Below are positions 55,173-62,797 of a DNA stretch of 64,000 nt, one piece after another. The notes under the pieces were generated by a model. The model was not told the origin of the DNA, searched no databases, and was given only the letters and a program-made list of their open reading frames with translations. How positions within the stretch are numbered: the stretch's first letter is position 1; every line of letters begins with the position of its first letter. A program made the translations under genes and the position numbers. Source of the DNA: CAVQJU01 sp963729215. GTDB taxonomy: Bacteria; Acidobacteriota; Vicinamibacteria; Vicinamibacterales; CAVVIG01. The stretch spans positions 37,661-101,660 of the forward strand of contig CAVSND010000021.1 in assembly GCA_963729215.1 (NCBI GenBank), in the 5' to 3' direction.

Positions 55173-56375
55173 TGCTCACGGTCCCGTCGGCCTTCACGTG
55201 CCAGGTACTTGATGCCGTTGAAGTGATAGATGGAGTTCATGCCGCGCACGGCGACGAGCGCTTCGCGCGTCGGCTGGACGTAGCCGCTTTCGTCGATGGC
55301 CCGCGAGGCCATCGCAGCCGGCTTGCCATCGAAGCGCCAGGCCAGGCGGAAACGCGTAAAGGCGATGGGCAACCGCGGTTCGTGCAGCTGGGCGGCCGTC
55401 CAGGTCCGTCCGCCGTTGGTGGTGATCTCGACGCGCTCGATCCGCCCGCGCCCCGACCACGCGAGGCCGGTCAGTTCGTAGACGCCCGGGCCGGGCAACG
55501 TCTGACCGCCCGACGGAAACGTGATGACCGACTTCGCTTCCATCTGATAGGTGAAGATACGCGCCTTGCCGTCGGGCATCAGGTCCGAGTACTTCGACGT
55601 CTCATCCCTGCGCCATGTACGCCTGATCGGTGAGCTTCAGGCTGTGCAGCCACTTCACGTTCGTGTTGCCTTCCCACCCGGGAATGATCAGGCGCAGCGG
55701 GTAACCCTGCGCGGGGCGAATCGCTTCGCCGTTCTGCCCGTACGCGAGCAGGATGTCCTTCATCGCCTTCTCGAGCGGGATGCTGCGCTCCATCCGGCAG
55801 GCATCGGCGCCTTCCGCAATCACCCATGCCGCGCCGGGACGCACGCCCGCACGGGCCAGAACGAGAGACAGCGGCACGCCGGTCCACTCGCTGCAGCTGA
55901 CGAGGCCGTAGCTTCGCTGCACGTCGGGCCCCGTGGTCGCCGCCCATTCACCCGCGCTGTTGCCGCCGCATTCGAGCACCAGCGTTCGCGTCACCGAGGG
56001 CAGGCGTTTGATCTCGGCCATCGACAGGGAGATCGGACGCTCCACCATGCCGTGAATCACCAGCCGATGCTGCGCCGGATCGATCGTGGGGATCCCCGCG
56101 TGATGCCGTTCGTAGTGCAGAGAAGACGGCGTCAGCGTGCCGACCGAGTCCTGCAGCGGCGTGAAACTGGAACCTGTCTCCGGCGTTCTCGAGTCGCGGC
56201 GCCAGCGAACAGACTTTTCGAACGGCGATCGCTCGCCGTAGGGGCCGAGCGGAATCCCCAGCTTTCCCGGCGTATCCCAGGCCAGCGCGTCCTGCCGCGC
56301 AGCGAGAATGCCGCCGCCAAGCGCCGCGCCCATGCGCAGCAGTTGCCGTCGGCTCGATCGTTCGAGATGTTTCAT
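55159..56375 (-). CDS. Sulfite dehydrogenase molybdopterin subunit, SorA/SoxC type (two frame steps)
   Basis: About 405 residues. A TAT-like signal (SRRQLLRMGAALGGGI) is followed by the oxidoreductase molybdopterin domain with VLECGGNSAGEW and the Mo-ligating Cys in GLVSCSEWTGVPLSLVL, then GYPLRLIIPGWEGNTNVKWL. After a step near 55600 comes the Ig-like dimerisation domain (ERVEITTNGGRTWTAAQL, FRLAWRFDGKPAAMASRA). A second step near 55206 restores an ending WHVKADGTVSNAAI. It oxidises sulfite, or in SoxCD a sulfur intermediate, in the periplasm and passes electrons to the cytochrome encoded next. No other sox gene is present. Confidence 0.83.
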
Positions 56376-56390
56376 CGCATCACCCCCGTG

Positions 56391-56505
56391 CGAGAACGCA
56401 GAGACGAATCAAACGCAGAGATGCCGAGATCGCGGAGACAGACAGAATCTCGGCGATCTTTGCGATCTCCGCGTTAGTAATCTGTCTCCGCGTCCTAAGC
56501 TCTCG
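56391..56505. repeat. Nested inverted repeats of CGGAGACAGA words
   Basis: CGCGGAGACAGA (56431-56442) pairs perfectly with TCTGTCTCCGCG (56481-56492). GCCGAGAT (56423-56430) pairs with ATCTCGGC (56447-56454). It fills the 130 bases between the PQQ enzyme gene and the sulfite dehydrogenase gene, both on the minus strand. Confidence 0.65.
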
Positions 56506-58301
56506 CTACGTCTTCGGCAGCGCGAACACCAGCAGGACATTGCCGCCGTTCGGCCGTCGAATCTCCGGCGCCAGCTCAGGGACGAGCAACGTCGACCAGC
56601 TGCCGCCGCCGATCCCCGCCGGCATGGCGACGTACTGTCTCCCGTTCGCCAGATACGTGATCGGAAACCCCTGCGCCGAAGTCGGCAGGCGGGTCTGCCA
56701 CAGGATGCGTCCGGTCGAGGCGTCGTATGCGTACATGTGCCGATCCCAGTCCCCGCCGAACACGACTCCCCCGCCCGTCGCGAGCGCCGCGGTATTGGAC
56801 GGAGATGGCGTCCGGTGCCGCCACAGGGTCTTACCCGTTCGCACGTCGAGCGCCTGGAACTCACCCAGGTTGCCTCCTGAAGCCGGGTGTTTGTAGTCCC
56901 GGCGCTGCACGGGTCCGGTGCCACCGCGGCCCAGCTCCTTCTCCGGCCCACGGCCGAAGATCGCTTTCTCGCAATTGAGGCTCATCGGGATGTACAGCGC
57001 GTTGGTCTGCGGGCTGTACGCCATGGCACGCCAGCTCTTGAACCCCGCCGTGACTTGGGCACATGTCGACCTGGACGCCAATCTCCGGGACCTTCCCGGC
57101 CCGGTAAGTCACCTTGCCGGTCTGCGGATCGACGTCGAGGATCGTCTGGTACTCGAGATCGGTGGCGTGCACGAAAGCGCCGCTGGCCCGATCGAGCTGC
57201 CAGAGAATCCCGAGCTTACCCATCTTGAACAATGACTTTCGTCCCCCGACATCGATCAGGATGTTCTCGAACACCTCGTCCATGTCCTGTGTTTCACCGG
57301 GAAGGTGCTGGTAGTACCACTTGATCTTCCCGGTGTCGGGATCGAGTGCGAGCGTCGAGTTCGTGTAGAGGGCGGAGCCGTCGGTGCCGCGGACCGCTCG
57401 CGCCCATGGCTTCGCCTGCGCCGTGCCCCAGTAGACGAGGTTTGCGTCGGGATCGTAGCTGCCCGGAATCCACGCGTCGCTACCCGCCCGGAACTTGAGC
57501 GGCAGGTCTCCCCACGTTTCACCGCCCGGCTCGCCCGGCCGCGCGATCGTGGACGTGCGCCACAATTCCTTGCCCGTCGCCGCATCGTGGCCGGTAATAA
57601 AGCAGACGTCCTCCTTGTACCGGCTGCAGCCGCCGATTCCTGCGATCACCTTGCCGCGCACGACGATCGGCCCCGACGTATACCCGTATCCGAGTTTTGC
57701 GTCGGCGACGGTCGTGTTCCACACGAGCCGGCCGCTACGCGCGTCGAGCGCGACAATGTGGGCATCGCCGGTGGTGCCGAAGATCCGGTCTCCGAAGATC
57801 GCGAGGCTTCGTTGAATGCCGCGTTCGGTGTCGCTTCCGCCGCCGGCCGGAGGCGCGGCTGGCCGCTGCGCAAGACGCGGAATATCCGTCTGCTCGGCAG
57901 CCGTTACCGCGAAGACTCCGCTGAGGCACGGAGGCAGGCTCGTCGGGACGATATTCCCAGATCAGATCGCCGGTCGCGCCGTCGAGCGCCTGGACGACGC
58001 CTCGCGGGCTCGGCAGATACATCACGCCGTCGTGGACCAGCGGAGCCGCCTCCTGGGCCCCGGTGTCGTCCATGGCCCAGGACCACGCGAGCTGGAGCTG
58101 TGATGCATTCTGGCGGTTGATCTGATCGAGCGGGCTGTACCCCCAGGCGCTGTCGGTGCGGCGCCAGTGCAGCCAGTCGCCCGCGGCCGGGTTGCGCAGC
58201 GTGGCCTCGGTAACCGGACGATAGTCTCTGACCTGCGCATGAACCCAAAAGCCCGCCAGCAGCACGACGATCAGCACCGGAACGGCGGACCGCATCTTCA
58301 T
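56506..58301 (-). CDS. PQQ-dependent dehydrogenase, exported (two or more frame steps)
   Basis: About 595 residues: signal peptide (MKMRSAVPVLIVVLLAGFW), then the quinoprotein propeller. It has DWLHWRRTDSAWGYSPLDQI, GVVQALDGATGDLIWEYRPD, FITGHDAATGKELWRTSTIA, NLVYWGTAQAKPWARAVRGT and a final SAQGFPITYLANGRQYVAMP. Steps lie near 57850 and 57056. It is an alcohol or sugar oxidiser of the same class as the protein at 43343, but a different subfamily. It has no haem domain. It is divergent from the NHL-propeller gene. Confidence 0.83.
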
Positions 58302-58376
58302 AGGCCTGCTCCTGACGTTGCCGCGGATCTTACTCCTCCTGAGACGCGCCAATCCGGCTAACATTCGGAGGCATTC

Positions 58377-58428
58377 GTAGCGTCCGCCTTCAGGCGGACG
58401 GGCCCGGCCGGCTGAAGCCAGCCGCTAC
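58377..58428 (+). repeat. Double-hairpin repeat element, copy 1
   Basis: GTAGC (58377-58381) and GCTAC (58424-58428) form an outer stem around two hairpins. The first is CGTCCGCC-TTCA-GGCGGACG (58381-58400, perfect 8-bp stem). The second is GGCCGGC-TGAA-GCCAGCC (58406-58423, one mismatch). It lies in the leader of the gene at 58456. Copy 2 is at 60759. Confidence 0.8.
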
Positions 58429-58455
58429 GTCCCACGCCGGAGCAGGAGCAGTCCC

Positions 58456-59569
58456 ATGACCAAGGCCGCTTGGACGATAGCCGTAATCGCCGTTCTCCTG
58501 GCCACTGCCGGTGCTGCCGTCACGCAGGTACCTCAGTTCCACCCCGATCCGCTCTGGTCCCAGGCGCTGCCCAACAAGTGGGTGACCGGCGCCGTGGGCG
58601 GCATGGCGGTGGACTCGCACGACAACGTCTGGGTCTTCCACCGCGAGGGCAGCATTCCCGACGGCGAGAAGGCCGCGTCGCTCAATCCGCCGCAAGCCGA
58701 GTGTTGCATCCCGGCGCCCGCCGTTCTTGAGTTCAGCGCGGCGGGACAAATTCCTCCACGCGTGGGGCGGGCCGGGACCGGGCTACGAGTGGTTCGCGAC
58801 CCAGCACGGCATCTTCGTCGACACGAAGGACAACGTGTGGCTGAGCGGCAGCGCGAAAGAGGACAACCAGATCCTCAAGTTCACGAACACCGGAAAGTTC
58901 CTGATGCAGATTGGCCACGCCGGAAAAAACCTGGGCAGCAACGACACCGAAAACGTCGGCGGCCCGGCCGGCCTGTTCGTGTATCCGAAGACGAACGAGC
59001 TGTTCGTCGCCGACGGCTACTTCAATCATCGCGTCATCGTCTTCGACGCGGAGACGGGCGCGTACAAGCGGCACTGGGGCGCGTACGGAAAGCGGCCGGA
59101 CGACAGCTACAAGTTCCCGCCGCGGGCGCAGCTGGTTCAGGGCGAGCCGCAACCGCAGTTCAACAACCCGGTGCACGCCGTGGTCGTGTCGAACGACGAG
59201 CTCGTCTACGTCGCCGACCGCACCAACAACCGGCTGCAGGTGTTCCGTCTCGACGGCACGTTTGTCAAAGAAACGTTCATCGCCAGGACGACACTGCAGG
59301 CGGAAGGCACGGTCCACAGCTTCGCGCTGTCGCCGGACAAAGATCAGAAGTTCCTGTACGTGCTGGACGGATCGAATAAAGCGGTGCGGGTGTTGGATCG
59401 GCAGACGCTCGAGCTCGTCGCGAATATCGGCGGCCACGCCGGCCACAACGCCCGCGAATTCTTCCACGCGCACAGCATCGTCGCCGACTCGAAGGGCAAC
59501 CTGTTCATCGGCGAGGTGAACAACGGCCAGCGCTACTACAAGTACGCGTTCACGGGGATGGGGAAATAA
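58456..59569 (+). CDS. Exported NHL-repeat propeller protein (one frame step)
   Basis: About 370 residues: signal peptide, then a six-bladed NHL propeller. Blades include VGGMAVDSHDNVWVFHREGS, HGIFVDTKDNVWLSGSA, LFVYPKTNELFVADGYFNHR, VHAVVVSNDELVYVADRTNN and SIVADSKGNLFIGEVNNGQR. The layout resembles the peptidyl-alpha-hydroxyglycine alpha-amidating lyase fold, but lyase activity is not demonstrated for such bacterial proteins. The frame changes near 58748 (FSAAGQ to KFLHAWGGPGPGYEWF). The leader contains a double-hairpin repeat ending 27 bases before the ATG. Confidence 0.8.
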
Positions 59570-59582
59570 ACTTGTACTCGGG

Positions 59583-59706
59583 AAAGTTCATAAAGTGAGC
59601 AAAGTGGCAAAAGTGCGAACGGGAGAGTCAGAAGCCAAGTGCCTCTTGCGGCACTCACTTAGCCTTCTAACTTCCACTTTGCTAGCTTTGCACTTCGAAC
59701 TTTTCT
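59583..59706. repeat. Long inverted repeat of AAAGTG words between convergent genes
   Basis: AGCAAAGTGG (59598-59607) pairs perfectly with CCACTTTGCT (59674-59683). Further left words (AAAGTTCA, AAAAGTGCGAAC) meet complements on the right (GCACTTCGAACTTTT). It fills the gap between two convergent propeller genes, so a bidirectional terminator is likely. Confidence 0.68.
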
Positions 59707-59712
59707 AACCCC

Positions 59713-60744
59713 CTATTGCAGGTAGCCCGTCGTGTTCCGCTTCGGCACGAAACCGACCGGAATCTTCGTGACCTCTTTCATCGTTTTCACGTCCACGACT
59801 GAGACGTCGTTCGTCACCGGATTGGCCACGTAGGCCGTTTTCCCGTCCGGCGTCAGCGTCACCCAGCCAGCGCCCTTCCCCGTCAGTTCGGCCGAGCCCG
59901 TCAGTTTCAGATCCGGCAGGGAGTACGAGTAGAGATAGTTGTTCAGCCGGCTGCAGACCACGAGCGTCTTGCCGTCGGCCGTGACGGCCATGCCGTGCGA
60001 CGGATCGGAGCCCTCCGGCACCGTCGCCTTTCCGGGCGGCAGGTCGGGGTTCTTGATGCGCTGAACCTCCTTGTGCGTCGGGAAATCGATCACCGCGAAG
60101 CCGTTGAAATCCGTCAACTGGACGAAGATCCACTTGGTCGATCCATCCGGGTTCGCGGCGAACGCCATCGGCCTGATACCGAGATCCATGTCCAGCACCC
60201 ACGCGGATGCCCCCGTCTTCTCGTCGAAGACGTTGATGGTCTTGCCCGCGATGGAGCCCGCGACGACGTAGTTGCCGTCGGGCGTGACGTAGGCGTTGTG
60301 AATCGTGCCCTTGGTGGGGAGGGTCCTGACGTTGGTCATCGCGACGGTGTCGATCACGTCCACACCGCCAGGCGCCTGGATGATGCCGACGTAGACGTGC
60401 TTGCCGTCTTTCGAGATGGCGATGTTGTTGGGGTGTCCGCTCAACGGGACCTTCTTCACCACCTTGAGCGATTTCCCGTCCACGAAGTCGAGCGTGCTGT
60501 CCGCCTCGTTGCTCACGTAGATCCGGGTGCCATCGGGCGCGACCGCCGCGCCATGGCTCACCTCGATGCCGTTGATCACGCCCACGACCTTGTTCGTGAC
60601 GGGGTCGATGACGTGCACGTTGTCGCCCGCGCTGTTGGTCTGGATGATCCGGACCTTGCGGTCCGCGGCCATCATCGTCGCCGTGCACAGCAGCACGCCG
60701 GCTGCCACCGGCAGGAACGGCCGTAGCCGTTGAGTGCTCATCAT
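59713..60744 (-). CDS. Exported YVTN-type beta-propeller protein
   Basis: 343 residues: signal peptide ending near TMMAAD, then a seven-bladed YVTN propeller with blades such as VHVIDPVTNKVVGVINGIEV, TRIYVSNEADSTLDFVDG, NNIAISKDGKHVYVGIIQAP and WVTLTPDGKTAYVANPVTND. Such proteins often bind other exported proteins or small molecules; no enzyme activity can be assigned. It is intact. The start at 60744 is chosen because AGGAGGAG precedes the double ATG. The second double-hairpin repeat sits directly upstream of that ribosome site. Confidence 0.83.
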   Translation of the reverse strand: MMSTQRLRPFLPVAAGVLLCTATMMAADRKVRIIQTNSAGDNVHVIDPVTNKVVGVINGIEVSHGAAVAPDGTRIYVSNEADSTLDFVDGKSLKVVKKVPLSGHPNNIAISKDGKHVYVGIIQAPGGVDVIDTVAMTNVRTLPTKGTIHNAYVTPDGNYVVAGSIAGKTINVFDEKTGASAWVLDMDLGIRPMAFAANPDGSTKWIFVQLTDFNGFAVIDFPTHKEVQRIKNPDLPPGKATVPEGSDPSHGMAVTADGKTLVVCSRLNNYLYSYSLPDLKLTGSAELTGKGAGWVTLTPDGKTAYVANPVTNDVSVVDVKTMKEVTKIPVGFVPKRNTTGYLQ

Positions 60745-60758
60745 TGTCAACTCCTCCT

Positions 60759-60811
60759 GTAGCGTCCGCCTTCAGGCGGACGGCGACCGGCCGGCTGAAG
60801 CCGGCCGCTCC
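60759..60811 (+). repeat. Double-hairpin repeat element, copy 2
   Basis: Same order and orientation as copy 1. CGTCCGCC-TTCA-GGCGGACG is at 60763-60782 and GGCCGGC-TGAA-GCCGGCC at 60789-60806, both stems perfect. The outer stem GTAGC (60759-60763) / GCTCC has one mismatch. It lies 15 bases upstream of the YVTN gene start, antisense to that gene. Confidence 0.8.
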
Positions 60812-60819
60812 GAACGGAT

Positions 60820-61251
60820 CTAATTCGTCTGCCCCATGACAAACGTCTTCAGCACCTGCCACTCGGGATCGCTCTGCGACGCGAAATGTTTGCCGCCGTT
60901 GTGATAGAAATCGCCGCCCGCCTGCTCCTCGAGGGGGTGCGTCAGCAGCCGGCTTTTCATGTTGCCGGGCTGCGCCACTCGGCGGATGACCTCGAAGTTC
61001 TTGCGCGACTCCTCCTCGCTCCAGGTGGTCGCGCCGGGCGCGAGCGGCTGGAAGCGCAACGGCGTCCCGCTGCCATGGCAGGCGATGCATCGCGCATGGC
61101 CGGGACGCTTCGTCAGGAAAATCGGCTCGACCTTTGTCTTGAAGTAGTCGTAGTCCAGGGACGCGGCCGCCCCGGGTTGTTGCGCGTGCGCAGCCGGAAG
61201 ACAGATCAGCGCGGTCACCGCCAACAGGCCTGACACCAGTGTTGTACGCAC
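60820..61251 (-). CDS. Exported c-type cytochrome-like protein
   Basis: About 143 residues: signal peptide ending AAHAQ, then DYFKTKVEPIFLTKRPGHAR and the haem motif CIACH at residues 55-59, with LLTHPLEEQAGGDFYHNGGK later. This is the 'planctomycete-type' short cytochrome found in exported redox clusters. AAGGAGG lies 8 bases before the GTG at 61251; an upstream TTG would sit too close to it. It lies between the ankyrin gene and the YVTN gene, same strand, likely one operon. Confidence 0.8.
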   Translation of the reverse strand: MRTTLVSGLLAVTALICLPAAHAQQPGAAASLDYDYFKTKVEPIFLTKRPGHARCIACHGSGTPLRFQPLAPGATTWSEEESRKNFEVIRRVAQPGNMKSRLLTHPLEEQAGGDFYHNGGKHFASQSDPEWQVLKTFVMGQTN

Positions 61252-61280
61252 GAACAATCCCTCCTTGAGCCCTGACCAGC

Positions 61281-62689
61281 CTAGCGGGGCGGCTCCGCGG
61301 ATCGGCCGGAATCCTTTCCACGGGCCGGGGCGGCGGCAGCTCCGGTGCCTGCCCTGGCGCCTTTCTCGACGAGAAACGCGACAACGCTATCGTACTTGAG
61401 GGTCTTTGCCGCATCGAGCGCCGTGCGGCCATCGGCGTTAGCCGCGTTGACGTCGACCCCGAGTTCCACGGCCAGTTTGACCGTCTCGAGCGTCAGCGCT
61501 TCGCGCTGGCCCGCGGCGGGCTGTGCCCATGCGCGGCCGCCTCCCATGCCCGTCGCCGCCATCACGGCCGTCGTCACGTCCTTCCGGTGGACGAACGCCT
61601 CGCCTCGGCCCTCGACGACGCGCTCGCCGTGGTGCACGAACAGCGGATCGGCGCCGCGTTTAGCCAGCAATCGCATCACGCCCGGCTGGATGAAGCGGGA
61701 CGCCAGCCAGAACGGCGTCGCGCCCACGAGCTCCGGCGCGAAGTTGAAATCGTCCGACGAGCGGCGCGTGGGGGTCCACGTCTCGAGACGGGCGTTCGGG
61801 TCGGCGCCGTGCGCGAGCAGCGCGCCTGCCATGCGTTCGTCGCGATGCATGATCGCCTCGTGCAGCGCGGTAAAGCCGTTCGGCGCCACGTTCGGATCGG
61901 CATGCTGCTCGAGGAGGTACTCCACGAGATCGGTGAAGCCAGAGTGCGCGGCCAGCGTGACGGCGCTGACGCTCCAGGCATCGGCATCGTTCACGTTCGC
62001 GCCGGCGGCCACGAGGAGCCTCGCCGAGGCCAGGTCGCCCACCCGCGCGGCGAAGAGCAGGGCGGTCTCGCCGCCAGCCGGGATCGTCTTGTTGTACGGC
62101 AGATACCCGTGCGGCGGCACGGCCATGACCTGGCTCCACACCTCGGATCGCATCTTCAGGTCGGCGCCGTGCGCGAGCAGCACGGCCACGACGTCGGGAT
62201 GCTGCTGTGAGACGGCCCACATCAGCGCCGTCTGGCCGCGGGCGCCGTGGGCGTTCACATTCGCGCCGCCTGCAATCAGCTGTGCGACCACGCCGGCCTT
62301 GCCGGAACGGGCGGCCACCATGACGGGCGTTTCGCCGGCCAGGAGCGCCGCGTTGGGGTTGGCGCCCGCCGAGAGCAGGCGCGTGACCATCGCCGCGCTG
62401 CCGTTCTGGCTGGCGGTCCACAGCGGCGTGACGCCGAGGTCGTTCGCGGCGTTGACGCTCGCGCCCGCCCGAAGCAGCAGGTCCGCACTCTCGACATCGT
62501 CCCGATAACTCGCCCAGTGGAGGGCCGTCGTGCCGTCGGCTTCGGCCGCGTTGACGTCGGCGCCTTTCCGCAAGCAGGACGCGCAGCGCGTCGCGATCGC
62601 CGGTTCTGGCCGCAACCGCCAAAGGCGGCCGTCCGGCTGCCGTCGCCGCGTGAGCAGCATCGCGAGGCTGATGGAACAAGAGACCGCAT
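61281..62689 (-). CDS. Exported ankyrin-repeat protein (frame steps at the N-terminus)
   Basis: About 465 residues with at least eight ankyrin repeats, for example TALHWASYRDDVESADLLLR, TPVMVAARSGKAGVVAQLIA, TALMWAVSQQHPDVVAVLLA and TALHEAIMHRDERMAGALLA. Two irregular insertions follow repeats five and seven. The N-terminus, MRSLVPSA then a hydrophobic LAMLLT run, appears to be a signal peptide split by small frame steps near 62650, with another step near 62565. Ankyrin arrays bind proteins; bacterial exported ones of this kind often accompany DUF1552/cytochrome genes. AAAGGA precedes the ATG at 62689. Confidence 0.75.
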
Positions 62690-62710
62690 TGTCCTTTGAT
62701 TCACCAGCAT

Positions 62711-62780
62711 AAATCACGAAGAACACGAAGGGCACGAAGCACTGGTCATAGCTTTGTGATCTTCGTGATCTTCGTGCGTT
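62711..62780. repeat. Inverted repeat built of CACGAAG words
   Basis: ATCACGAAGA (62713-62722) pairs perfectly with TCTTCGTGAT (62760-62769), with more CACGAAG words on the left and CTTCGTG words on the right. It lies between two minus-strand genes. It uses the same vocabulary as the element at 43250-43330. Confidence 0.65.
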
Positions 62781-62797
62781 CATGAGGCCGCGCTCAC

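Noticed and set aside
58456..59569. Naming the NHL propeller as a peptidyl-hydroxyglycine lyase
   Set aside because: Only the fold is similar; the zinc and catalytic residues cannot be confirmed across the frame step, and bacterial NHL proteins have many roles.
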